From: UKL13-2 sp043756275
GTDB taxonomy: Bacteria > Pseudomonadota > Gammaproteobacteria > Burkholderiales > Usitatibacteraceae
Length of the DNA: 46,741 nucleotides
Assembly (NCBI GenBank): GCA_043756275.1
Contig: JAYURJ010000075.1
Span: forward strand, 1-46,741
Reading direction: 5' to 3'
Shown: in pieces, positions 8,011-15,983 of the stretch
Numbering within the stretch: the stretch's first letter is position 1
How the letters are laid out: each line of letters opens with the position of its first letter
Notes under the pieces: model-generated
The model's input: the letters and a program-made list of their open reading frames with translations, nothing else
Told to the model about the DNA's origin: nothing
The model's database searches: none
Made by a program: the position numbers and the translations under genes

Positions 8011-9156
8011 ATGGCAGTGTTAACCAGACTTTTCGAACTGATGGCGCAAAAGAAGGCCTCAGACTTGTTCGTTTCGGCCGGCGCGCCGATTCACATCAAG
8101 ATCAACGGCAATACGGTGCCGGTGAATCCGCAGGCAATGAGCCCGGAAGATACCAAACGCGTTTGCTACGAAATTCTGAAGCCGCATCAAATCGAGCGCT
8201 TTGAAAAGGAGCTCGAACTCAATTTCTCGATGCCGATTGAGGGCGTAGGCAATTTCCGCGTCAACATGATGTGGCAAAAAGGTAGCTGTGCGGCGGTGAT
8301 CCGCTATATCGAAACCAATATTCCGGATTTTCGGTCACTCTCGCTGCCGCAGGTATTGGCGCAGGTGGTGATGGAGAAACGTGGTTTGATTTTGGTCGTC
8401 GGCGCGACTGGCTCGGGCAAATCCACCACGCTGGCGTCGATGCTGGACTTTAGAAACAGCATGAAGCAGGGCCATATCCTTACCTTTGAAGACCCGATCG
8501 AATTCATTTTCAAGTCAAAAAAATCGATCGTAAATCAACGTGAAATCGGCAACGACTCGCATTCTTTTGGCGAAGCGATGCGTAACGCCATGCGGCAAGC
8601 GCCTGATTGCATTCTGGTCGGTGAAATCCGCGATATTGAAACCATGAAAGCGGCGATGATGTATTCGCTGTCGGGCCATTTGTGTCTGGCGACGCTGCAC
8701 GCCAATAACAGCTATCACGCGCTCAATCGCATCATCAACTTCTTCCCGCTAGATCAACGCGCGATTCTGCTCGCCGATCTTGGTGTCAGTCTGCGCTGCA
8801 TCATCTCGCAACGATTGGTAAAAAACGTTGAAGGCGGACGTTCCCCTGCCGTTGAAGTCTTGATGAATACCACTAACATCGCTGAATTGATCGAGGAAGG
8901 TAAAGTGGGTGAAATCAAGGAGGCGATGGAAAAATCCTTGACGCCCGGCTCACAAACCTTCGAGCAGGATTTGTTCCGTTTGATCAAACAGGAAAAAATT
9001 ACCGTCGAAGAAGGTTTGGGCAATGCCGATTCGGCGACCAACCTGTCGCTCCTGATCGGCAATTCTGGAATGATGCCGATCTACAAGGACGGCCAAGCCC
9101 CGCCGGAAAAAGGCCGTCCTGGCGCGCCGAGTTTCAGCGAATTCAAAATCAGTTGA
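8011..9156 (+). CDS. pilU: Type IV pilus retraction ATPase PilU
   Basis: This 381-residue ATPase belongs to the PilT/PilU secretion-ATPase family that powers pilus retraction at the inner membrane. The Walker A motif GATGSGKST is at residues 131-139. The Asp box follows in ILTFEDPIEFIF, Walker B in CILVGEIRDIETM and the His box in CLATLHANNSYHALNRI. The extended C-terminal tail after LIGNSGM and the opening MAVLTRLFELMAQKKASDLF favour PilU over PilT. PilT is not adjacent here, though the two are often paired. GGGAGAGAAAA precedes the ATG. The gap to dapD is short, so co-transcription is likely. Confidence 0.93.
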   Translation: MAVLTRLFELMAQKKASDLFVSAGAPIHIKINGNTVPVNPQAMSPEDTKRVCYEILKPHQIERFEKELELNFSMPIEGVGNFRVNMMWQKGSCAAVIRYIETNIPDFRSLSLPQVLAQVVMEKRGLILVVGATGSGKSTTLASMLDFRNSMKQGHILTFEDPIEFIFKSKKSIVNQREIGNDSHSFGEAMRNAMRQAPDCILVGEIRDIETMKAAMMYSLSGHLCLATLHANNSYHALNRIINFFPLDQRAILLADLGVSLRCIISQRLVKNVEGGRSPAVEVLMNTTNIAELIEEGKVGEIKEAMEKSLTPGSQTFEQDLFRLIKQEKITVEEGLGNADSATNLSLLIGNSGMMPIYKDGQAPPEKGRPGAPSFSEFKIS

Positions 9157-9190
9157 GCAAAACTGTCGTTCGCCCCTCTTTGGAAAGAGT

Positions 9191-9211
9191 CGCTGGGAGA
9201 AATTTCCAGCG
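9191..9211. terminator. Small stem-loop between convergent pilU and lipoprotein gene
   Basis: CGCTGG pairs with CCAGCG, extendable by a G-T pair, over a short A/T-rich loop. It fills the 56-base gap between the converging genes. There is no clear T tract, so a terminator role is tentative. Confidence 0.35.
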
Positions 9212-9212
9212 G

Positions 9213-9659
9213 TTACCAATAACGCGTATGTGGTCTGCCATTCACATAAACGAAGTATGCCCGCGGGGCCCAGATACCGCCGTAGCCCCATCCACCGTAG
9301 CGACCGGACAGCCATAAATCTTCGTACGCATCGCGTCGGCCTTGCCGTTCTGCCATTTTTAGCTGTCCGCGCTGCATGAAATCAATGACTTCATCCGGCA
9401 CGCCATCGCGCGACAGTTTGGCGTACTGCGAAGCCATCACATCGTAGGTTGTTCTGGATTCCTTGATTTCGCGGTTAATGGCGGCGGCGTCTTTGCCCTC
9501 CTTGGCCATCGCGACAATTTGTTCAAGGGTGATTGGTTGCCGCTCAGGCGCACCCATCGATGCGCAACCTGAGAGCAACAGCAGCGTCGCGAGCGTTGCC
9601 GCGCCGGTGAGTTTTGCGACTACATGGTGTGGACGTAAACGGCGTAAACTATGGGTCAT
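9213..9659 (-). CDS. Small outer-membrane/periplasmic lipoprotein of unknown function
   Basis: The protein has 148 residues. The ATG at 9659 is chosen over an upstream one because TTGGAGGTACACC precedes it and it opens a lipoprotein signal peptide with lipobox LLSGC (Cys32). The mature region has a helical part (ITLEQIVAMAKEGKDAAAINREI), a segment ending EVIDFMQRGQLKMAERQGRR, and a Gly/Trp/Tyr-rich end (GRYGGWGYGGIWAPRAYFVYVNG). I do not recognise a named family. The Tyr/Gly-rich end is common in small stress-related or cell-envelope lipoproteins. It is divergent from the tyrosine-degradation operon, with a 233-base shared upstream region in which I see no convincing operator. Confidence 0.8.
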   Translation of the reverse strand: MTHSLRRLRPHHVVAKLTGAATLATLLLLSGCASMGAPERQPITLEQIVAMAKEGKDAAAINREIKESRTTYDVMASQYAKLSRDGVPDEVIDFMQRGQLKMAERQGRRDAYEDLWLSGRYGGWGYGGIWAPRAYFVYVNGRPHTRYW

Positions 9660-9892
9660 GGTGTACCTCCAAAAAATACGGCATTCTCCCTTCCGATCCG
9701 AGATTTGGATCGTTGTGAAGCGGCGTGGTTCCCAACCGGGATGCATTCCCCGCGTTTGAGTATTCTAGCGCGGTGATTGAATCCCGTCCCGCCGTGGTGA
9801 CACACTTCTTTTCGTGATTGAACTCCACCCGGTGCGACTGTTGATGGCGTTGTTGCCGTTTCCGAGAATCTACGCAGATGCAGGAGAAAGTA

Positions 9893-10957
9893 GTGGCCGA
9901 ATTATTTGACAACCCGATGGGCACCGACGGTTTCGAGTTTATCGAATACACCGCACCCGACACCGAAGCCCTTGGACGCCTGTTCGAAGGGATGGGCTTT
10001 ACAGCAGTGGCCCGCCACCGCAGCAAGCGCGTCACGCTCTACAAGCAGGGCGGCATCAACTTCCTCGTCAATGCGGAGCCCGATAGTTTCGCGCAGTCCT
10101 TCGCACGTGTGCACGGGCCGTCGGCTTGCGCATTCGGCATTCGTGTCAAGGATGCCGCCGCCGCATTCAAACGTGCAGTAGCGCTGGGCGCAAAGGCATA
10201 CGACGGCCCGGTCGGCCCGATGGAACTGAACATCCCAGCCATTCAAGGCATCGGCGGTTCGTTGCTGTACCTGATTGACCGCTACGGTCCGCGCACGATT
10301 TACGACGTTGATTTTGTGCCGGTCCCCGGCGCAGATCCAGACCCCAAGGGCGTGGGCCTCGAATATGTGGATCACCTGACCCACAACGTGTACGAAGGCC
10401 GCATGGATACGTGGGCTGAGTTCTACGCGAAGCTGTTCAATTTTCGCGAGATCCGCTACTTCGACATCAAGGGCAAGAAAACCGGGCTGACCTCGCGCGC
10501 ACTCACCAGCCCCTGCGGAAAAATTCGCATTCCCATCAATGAGCCTTCCGATAAGAAATCGCAGATTCAGGAATATCTGGATGCATACAACGGCGAAGGC
10601 ATTCAGCACATTGCGCTGGCCTGTTCCAACATTTACGAAACGGTCGAAGCGCTGCGCGCGCGCGGTGTGAAATTCCTCGATACACCGGATGCGTACTACG
10701 CATTGGTCAACAAGCGCATGGTCAATCACGGTGAAGACCTGGAGCGCCTGAAGAAAAACAAGATCCTCATCGACGGCGAAGGGCTGGACAAGGAATCAAA
10801 CGAAGACAAGCTGTTGCAAATTTTTACGGATACGGTGATCGGCCCGATTTTCTTCGAGGTCATCCAGCGCAAAGGCAACGATGGGTTCGGCGAAGGCAAC
10901 TTCAAAGCACTGTTCGAAGCCATCGAGGCGGATCAGATTGCTCGCGGTGTGCTCTGA
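9893..10957 (+). CDS. hppD: 4-hydroxyphenylpyruvate dioxygenase
   Basis: HppD converts 4-hydroxyphenylpyruvate to homogentisate using non-haem Fe(II) and O2. The GTG start at 9893 is preferred over an ATG at 9878. It follows AGGAGA at ideal spacing and gives the family's usual opening (MAELFDNPMGTDGFEFIEY). With this start the iron ligands fall at His161 (DHLTHN), His239 (IQHIAL) and Glu322 (IFFEVIQRKG), matching the layout known from Pseudomonas. Two vicinal-oxygen-chelate domains fill the 354 residues. It heads a four-gene operon for phenylalanine and tyrosine degradation; hmgA starts 2 bases after its stop. Confidence 0.97.
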   Translation: MAELFDNPMGTDGFEFIEYTAPDTEALGRLFEGMGFTAVARHRSKRVTLYKQGGINFLVNAEPDSFAQSFARVHGPSACAFGIRVKDAAAAFKRAVALGAKAYDGPVGPMELNIPAIQGIGGSLLYLIDRYGPRTIYDVDFVPVPGADPDPKGVGLEYVDHLTHNVYEGRMDTWAEFYAKLFNFREIRYFDIKGKKTGLTSRALTSPCGKIRIPINEPSDKKSQIQEYLDAYNGEGIQHIALACSNIYETVEALRARGVKFLDTPDAYYALVNKRMVNHGEDLERLKKNKILIDGEGLDKESNEDKLLQIFTDTVIGPIFFEVIQRKGNDGFGEGNFKALFEAIEADQIARGVL

Positions 10958-10959
10958 TC

Positions 10960-12240
10960 ATGGCTGAGCTGAAATACCAGTCCGGCTTCGGCAATCAACA
11001 TTCGACTGAAGCCGTAGCAGGCGCATTGCCGCAGGGACAAAATTCGCCGCAGAGAGCACCGTTCGGACTCTATGCAGAACAAGTCTCCGGCAGCGCTTTT
11101 ACGACACCACGAGCAGAGAACTTGCGTTCCTGGCAATACCGGTTGCGGCCCTCCGTTCAGCATGCAGCCTATTTGCCATTGGCGCATGCCTCACTGCGCA
11201 CTGCACCCTGTCACGAAGTTCCTGCCAGTCCCAATCGGCTGCGATGGAATCCGTTGTCCGTTCAACCTGACACCGACTTTATCGAAGGCCTCGTCACCAT
11301 TGCCACCAACGGCGATGCGCGCATGCAGAAAGGTGTCGGCATTCATCTTTACTCGGCGTCACGCTCGATGACGCGGGTGTTCTACAACGCCGATGGTGAA
11401 TTGCTGATCGTCCCCCAGACCGGCGCACTGTCGTTGAAAACGGAATTCGGCGTACTGAACGTGAACGCAGGCGAGATTGCAGTGATTCCGCGCGGCGTGA
11501 AATTCCGCGTTGAAATTTCAAATGAAGTGCGCGGCTACATTTGCGAAAACTACGGCGCGCCATTGCGTTTGCCTGAACTGGGACCGATTGGTGCCAACGG
11601 ACTCGCAAACGCGCGTGATTTTCTTTACCCGACCGCGTGGTTTGAGGATGTCACATTGAAGACGGAAGCCGTCGCCAAATTTGGTGGCGGTCTTTGGCGC
11701 TGCGAATACGATCACTCGCCGTTGAATGTGGTGGCCTGGCATGGCAATTACGCGCCGTACAAATACGATCTCGCCAGATTCAATACCATCAATACCGTCA
11801 GCTTCGATCATCCTGACCCGTCGATTTTCACCGTACTTACCTCGCCGTCGGAAACGCACGGCACGGCGAATATTGATTTCGTAATCTTCCCGCCGCGTTG
11901 GATGGTGGCAGAAAACACCTTTCGGCCACCGTGGTTCCATCGCAACTGCATGAGCGAGTATATGGGCCTGATCCACGGTGTCTACGATGCCAAGGCCGAG
12001 GGATTTCTTCCCGGTGGCGGCTCGTTGCACAATTCGTTCTCCGCACATGGGCCCGACAAAACCACGTTTGACAAAGCCTCCAGCGCCGATTTGACCCCAC
12101 AAAAAATCGACAATACGCTCGCGTTCATGTTTGAAAGCCGGTATGTGTTTGAGCCGACAGCGCATGCGATGTCGGGGGGATTGTTGCAGGCGGATTACGA
12201 TAAAGTCTGGGCAAATTTCGGTAGCGCAAAAATCAAATAG
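10960..12240 (+). CDS. hmgA: Homogentisate 1,2-dioxygenase
   Basis: HmgA opens the aromatic ring of homogentisate to give maleylacetoacetate. The 426-residue length is typical. The predicted Fe(II) ligands are His327 (PPWFHRN), Glu333 (SEYMG) and His363 (FSAHGPD). Their spacing of 6 and 30 residues equals that of the human enzyme. The N-terminal YQSGFGNQHSTEA and the GFLPGGGSLHN segment are family hallmarks. It begins 2 bases after hppD ends, so translation is probably coupled. The next gene follows after 13 bases. Confidence 0.97.
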   Translation: MAELKYQSGFGNQHSTEAVAGALPQGQNSPQRAPFGLYAEQVSGSAFTTPRAENLRSWQYRLRPSVQHAAYLPLAHASLRTAPCHEVPASPNRLRWNPLSVQPDTDFIEGLVTIATNGDARMQKGVGIHLYSASRSMTRVFYNADGELLIVPQTGALSLKTEFGVLNVNAGEIAVIPRGVKFRVEISNEVRGYICENYGAPLRLPELGPIGANGLANARDFLYPTAWFEDVTLKTEAVAKFGGGLWRCEYDHSPLNVVAWHGNYAPYKYDLARFNTINTVSFDHPDPSIFTVLTSPSETHGTANIDFVIFPPRWMVAENTFRPPWFHRNCMSEYMGLIHGVYDAKAEGFLPGGGSLHNSFSAHGPDKTTFDKASSADLTPQKIDNTLAFMFESRYVFEPTAHAMSGGLLQADYDKVWANFGSAKIK

Positions 12241-12253
12241 TCAGGAAACGTAT

Positions 12254-13288
12254 ATGAAACTCGCCTCTCTAAAAGGCCCCACTCGCGACGGTACCCTGCT
12301 GCTCGTCGACGAAAACCTCTCCCGCGCGGTAGCAGTCACCGACATCGCCCCCACCATGCAATACGCCCTTGAACACTGGCACACAGTCGAACGCCTGTTG
12401 CTCAACGAATTCGAAGCCATCGACTCTGGCACTGACCGTCCCATCCTCGATTTTCAAAAGCTTCTTGAAGAGGGCAAAGTCGCCGCACCATTGCCACGCA
12501 CCCATCAATGGCTCGACGGCTCCTCCTATCTCACCCACGTCGAGCGCGTACGGCGTGCGCGAAACGATACGGTGCCGGAAAGCTATTACCGCGAGCCGTT
12601 GATGTATCAGGGTGGCGGCGATTCGATGTTGGGGCCGCGCGACGACATCGAGGTGCTGTCCGAGGATTGGGGCGTCGATCTTGAAGGTGAAGTCGGCGTG
12701 ATCATCGGTGACGTGAAGATGGGTGCGGCGCCCGCCGAATGCGTGGACGCGGTGAGACTGGTCGTGTTGATCAATGATGTTTCCTATCGCAAGTTGATTC
12801 CGGCAGAGTTGCAAAAAGGCTTCGGTTTCGTCAATGGCAAGGGGCTGAACGCGCTCTCCCCCGTCGCGGTGACGCCGGACGAATTGGGCGGTGCCTGGAG
12901 CGATGAGAAAGGTGCGGGCAAGCTCGACTTCCGGCTCGTGTGCCACGTGCGCGGCTACTGGTTTGGCAATCCCAATTGCGCCGACGACATGAATTTCTCA
13001 CTCTACGACTTGATCTCGCACGCGGCCAAAACGCGTCCGCTGATGGCCGGGACATTGATCGGATCGGGCACGATTTCCAATCGCGACAAAGCCACCGGCT
13101 ACGCCTGCATCATGGAAAAGCGGCTGGTTGAACAAGTTGAGTTGGGCGCTGCGATGGAGGAGTTCCTCAAATTCGGTGACGAAGTGGAAATTGATATGTT
13201 CGATCATCATGGCGAGACGATTTTCGGCTCGATCAAAAATCGCGTCGTCAATGCCAACGCTAGCGTCAATGAAATCAGGTTCGAATAG
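12254..13288 (+). CDS. Fumarylacetoacetate hydrolase family protein (presumed fumarylacetoacetase)
   Basis: This 344-residue protein starts at an ATG 13 bases after hmgA, behind TCAGGAAAC. The FAH fold is recognised by DLEGEVGVIIGDV, with metal-binding Glu144 and Glu146, by LINDVSYRK with Asp175, and by the end motif GTISNRD with FGDEVEIDMFDHHG. It is the shorter bacterial FAH form rather than the longer eukaryote-type fumarylacetoacetase. Its operon position implies hydrolysis of fumarylacetoacetate to fumarate and acetoacetate. It could instead act on maleylacetoacetate directly, since no isomerase gene is nearby. Its stop overlaps the phhA start by one base. Confidence 0.9.
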   Translation: MKLASLKGPTRDGTLLLVDENLSRAVAVTDIAPTMQYALEHWHTVERLLLNEFEAIDSGTDRPILDFQKLLEEGKVAAPLPRTHQWLDGSSYLTHVERVRRARNDTVPESYYREPLMYQGGGDSMLGPRDDIEVLSEDWGVDLEGEVGVIIGDVKMGAAPAECVDAVRLVVLINDVSYRKLIPAELQKGFGFVNGKGLNALSPVAVTPDELGGAWSDEKGAGKLDFRLVCHVRGYWFGNPNCADDMNFSLYDLISHAAKTRPLMAGTLIGSGTISNRDKATGYACIMEKRLVEQVELGAAMEEFLKFGDEVEIDMFDHHGETIFGSIKNRVVNANASVNEIRFE

Positions 13289-14121
13289 TGGCCGGACAAA
13301 CTGATCACGCCTTGCGCGGCGATTATTCGCAAATGCGGGCCGATTACACGGTAGAGCAGGATTATTCTCGCTACTCACCAGAAGAACAGGATCTGTGGAA
13401 GCGCCTCTACGCGCGCCAATCCGCGCTGGTGCCGCAGTACGCGTGCAACGAATTTATCGACAGCCTGAATACACTCAATTTCGGCGCAGGTATTCCGCAC
13501 TTCGACGAAATCAACGCCAGGCTGCAGCCCGCCACCGGCTGGACGCTAGTCGCCGTACCTGGCTTGTTGCCCGATGACGTTTTCTTTACGCACCTTGCCA
13601 ACCGGCGGTTTCCGGTATCGGTGTGGTTGCGCAGCCCTGAAGAGTTCGAGTACATCGTCGAGCCCGATATCTTTCACGATTTCTTCGGCCATGTGCCGCT
13701 GCTGTTCAACAAAGTATTCGCCGATTATCTGGAGGCCTACGGCAAGGGTGGCGTGAAAGCCAAAGGGCTCAACGCGCTGGATTACCTCGCCAGACTGTAT
13801 TGGTACACGGTTGAATTCGGTTTGATTCGCACGCGCAATGGCCTGCGCACCTATGGTGCGGGCACTCTCTCGTCTGCGGGCGAGTTGTCGTACTGCATCA
13901 GTAACCCAAAACCGAATCGCATCCGCTTCGACCTGCTGCGTGTGATGCAGTCCAAATACAAAATCGATACGTTTCAGGAAACGTATTTTGTGATCGACAG
14001 CTTCACCGAATTGTTCAACGCGACCGCACCGGATTTCACGCCGTATTACGCTGAGCTGCGTTCGCGCCGTGATCTTGCGGCGAATGAAACGATTGCTGCA
14101 GACGTTATTGTGAAAGTCTAG
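13288..14121 (+). CDS. phhA: Phenylalanine 4-hydroxylase
   Basis: PhhA hydroxylates phenylalanine to tyrosine using Fe(II), O2 and tetrahydropterin. The 277-residue monodomain form is typical of bacteria. Predicted iron ligands are His130 and His135 (DIFHDFFGHVPLL) and Glu176 (YTVEFGLI). The GTG start forms a TAGTG overlap with the FAH-family gene. An ATG 45 bases further in is a less likely start. The TAG stop is contributed by a 66-bp repeat (copy C) that begins 9 bases before the end of the gene. The usual partner phhB (pterin carbinolamine dehydratase) is not in the window. Confidence 0.96.
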   Translation: MAGQTDHALRGDYSQMRADYTVEQDYSRYSPEEQDLWKRLYARQSALVPQYACNEFIDSLNTLNFGAGIPHFDEINARLQPATGWTLVAVPGLLPDDVFFTHLANRRFPVSVWLRSPEEFEYIVEPDIFHDFFGHVPLLFNKVFADYLEAYGKGGVKAKGLNALDYLARLYWYTVEFGLIRTRNGLRTYGAGTLSSAGELSYCISNPKPNRIRFDLLRVMQSKYKIDTFQETYFVIDSFTELFNATAPDFTPYYAELRSRRDLAANETIAADVIVKV

Positions 14122-14178
14122 CACTGGCGCGGATTACAGGCACTTTTTGGCGGAAACGGTGCGCCGGTGCTGGGGTTT
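14113..14178 (+). repeat. 66-bp palindromic repeat, copy C
   Basis: It begins AAAGTCTAGCACTGGCG and ends GGTGCTGGGGTTT, so the two arms are complementary. It overlaps the last codons and supplies the TAG stop of phhA. Confidence 0.85.
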
Positions 14179-14255
14179 GATATTTTTCTCCATTGTCTTG
14201 ACCAAGCGCAATTCAAACTGATGCGGATGGCATCCCATGCTGATTCAAATAAACA

Positions 14256-14332
14256 CCGTCGTCCTCGCGAAAGCGAGGACCCAGTGACTTTCACGAAACG
14301 ACGCTGGATTCCCGCCTTCGCGGGAAAGACGG
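14256..14332. repeat. Dispersed double-hairpin repeat (CCGTC...GACGG)
   Basis: Two internal hairpins, TCCTCGCGAAAGCGAGGA and TTCCCGCCTTCGCGGGAA, lie within outer arms CCGTC and GACGG. The half-elements are imperfect inverted copies of each other, continuing into CCCAGTG and CGCTGGA. This is the familiar type of intergenic repeat seen in many beta- and gammaproteobacteria. It separates phhA from the next gene. Confidence 0.8.
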
Positions 14333-14388
14333 TAACGGGCACTGGTTGGTTTTCCACAGCACTTTGAATCGCACCTTGTTGACACCGA

Positions 14389-14808
14389 ATGTTTGACTTC
14401 TCGCCCGACGCAGGCCTGTGGGGACTCGCTGCGGCAGCATTCCTCTCCGCCACCGTGTTGCCGGGCAGCTCCGAAATCGTGTTGGTCGGTGTACTCGCGA
14501 AATTCCCAACGCTATTCTGGCAATGCATCATCGTCGCCACCGTCGCCAATACGCTGGGCGGGATGACTTCCTACGGCATCGGCCGCGTACTTCCTGTCAC
14601 GCCGGAGAAAAGTAAAGCGCTCACGTGGTTGCAGCGTTATGGCGAATGGATGTTGCTGCTATCGTGGGTACCGCTGATCGGCGATGCGTTGTGCGTGGCT
14701 GCCGGGTGGCTGCGCATCAATCCGTGGTTGACGTTGTTGATGCTGGCTATCGGTAAATGTGCGCGGTATCTGGCTATTGCGGGCGGATGGGTGTGGTTTG
14801 CGGTGTAG
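14389..14808 (+). CDS. YqaA-type inner-membrane protein (VTT/DedA-related)
   Basis: This 139-residue hydrophobic protein has about four membrane segments: GLWGLAAAAFLSATVL, FWQCIIVATVANTLGG, WMLLLSWVPLIGDALCVAAG and LTLLMLAIGKCARYLAIAG. The order LPGSSEIVL, then NTLGGMTSYGIGR, then WVPLIGDALCVAAGWLR and GKCARY matches the YqaA subgroup of the SNARE-associated/DedA superfamily. That group is linked to membrane homeostasis and lipid flipping; the exact activity here is unknown. Two repeats separate it from phhA, so it is probably transcribed independently. No strong ribosome-binding site is seen. Confidence 0.85.
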   Translation: MFDFSPDAGLWGLAAAAFLSATVLPGSSEIVLVGVLAKFPTLFWQCIIVATVANTLGGMTSYGIGRVLPVTPEKSKALTWLQRYGEWMLLLSWVPLIGDALCVAAGWLRINPWLTLLMLAIGKCARYLAIAGGWVWFAV

Positions 14809-15109
14809 TGGTTTGTCTGATGGGTCAGGTGTAAGCAGGGCTCGCTATGAATGTGTGTTTCGACCCAAACCAGACAGTCAGATTTCCCGTAAGCGGACTG
14901 TTCCGTCCGCGCTAAAGCGCGCGCTGCTCGTTATTCGAAAATTTTCCAGGGCAGTAAGAGACGATTCATATAGTTACCTCAATTCTTGGTCACGATTAAC
15001 GCAAAAAAACGCATACCCGAAGCGGTTGTGCCTGGCCAAATGAGACATACGCGCCCAGCGAGCGACCCTCACGAAACTCATTCGCCTGCCGGATCAAGTA
15101 ATATGGCTA
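14809..15109. other. 301-base intergenic stretch without recognisable gene
   Basis: I see no coding potential on either strand. Two small stem-loops occur near 14891-14923: GCGGAC/GTCCGC around TGTTCC, then GCGCTAAAGCGC. A run of seven A residues lies at 15002-15008. None has a T tract or other sign of function. Confidence 0.5.
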
Positions 15110-15733
15110 ATGGACCTCAATCCCGCCGCAGCGCCAGCTTCCACTTCTGCACCCGCTGCCGCAACTACGGACTCAGAGGGCGACCAGATCAGTCAGAATA
15201 TTGAAGCTGTTCTGGCGTTCTATCAGCGCGAGGATCAAAAAATAAGTCGGTCGCAACGTATGCTGGAACGCATCAGCGACTTCATCGCGCAACCGGTTTT
15301 CCTTGGCCTTATTCTGCTCTTCCTCGGATTGTGGATAGCCATCAGTGTTGTGTTGCGTCGGCTTGGCATTGTCGACTTTGATCCACCACCATTTTTCTGG
15401 CTTCAGGGATTGGTCAGTCTTGGCGCGTTTCTGGTCGCCACCGCCGTTCTGATCAAGCAGGATCGTCTCGGCAAACTTGTCGAACAACGGGAGCACCTTG
15501 ACCTTAAGTTGACGCTGCTGACCGAACAAAAGACAGCCAAACTTATCGATCTGCTGGAAGAGTTGCGGCGTGACCTGCCCAACGTCGAGAATCGCCATGA
15601 TCCCGAGGCGGCAGCACTCAGGCAGTCGATGAAACCGCAACAGGTGCTCGCCGCATTGGCCGAAGGCGGTGAGTCGGGTAAGGGATCGAAGCCTGAAAGC
15701 GACGCCAACGAAGTGAACCGCAGCGATAAGTAA
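15110..15733 (+). CDS. DUF1003-family membrane protein
   Basis: This 207-residue protein has an Ala/Thr-rich disordered N-terminus (about 1-25). The DUF1003 core follows: ISRSQRMLERISDFIAQPVF, a membrane segment LGLILLFLGLWIAISVVL, then FDPPPFFWLQGLVSLGAF, which leads into a second membrane segment and VLIKQDRL. A charged, probably helical region (LVEQREHLDLKLTLLTEQKTA, cut here) and a polar tail complete it. DUF1003 proteins are widespread and uncharacterised; the tail is predicted cytoplasmic by the positive-inside rule. It converges with the binding-protein gene downstream across 250 bases in which only a weak 6-bp hairpin (15953-15968) is visible. Confidence 0.85.
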   Translation: MDLNPAAAPASTSAPAAATTDSEGDQISQNIEAVLAFYQREDQKISRSQRMLERISDFIAQPVFLGLILLFLGLWIAISVVLRRLGIVDFDPPPFFWLQGLVSLGAFLVATAVLIKQDRLGKLVEQREHLDLKLTLLTEQKTAKLIDLLEELRRDLPNVENRHDPEAAALRQSMKPQQVLAALAEGGESGKGSKPESDANEVNRSDK

Positions 15734-15983
15734 AGGCGTGCGGGATTTTTCACTCGGAAGTTGTTCACGACTGCGGCAGGAGAATGACGCAAGAACGCGG
15801 AACAGTTGCGATGGTGCATCAGGTTAGGTACGACCGCCCGTCGGCCGATCACCGGCGTGGTTTCCGTGCCGTAACTGTCTTCGGCCGACAAATCGTGAGA
15901 GCGCTTCGTAGAAAAACGGGGGGCTTCCTGAATGACCGCACCTGGCTAATAGCGGACAATAATGTCCGGCACAAACCCCACCC

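Noticed and set aside
15953..15968. Short hairpin CGGACA/TGTCCG between convergent genes
   Set aside because: Only six base pairs and no T tract; too weak to call a terminator.
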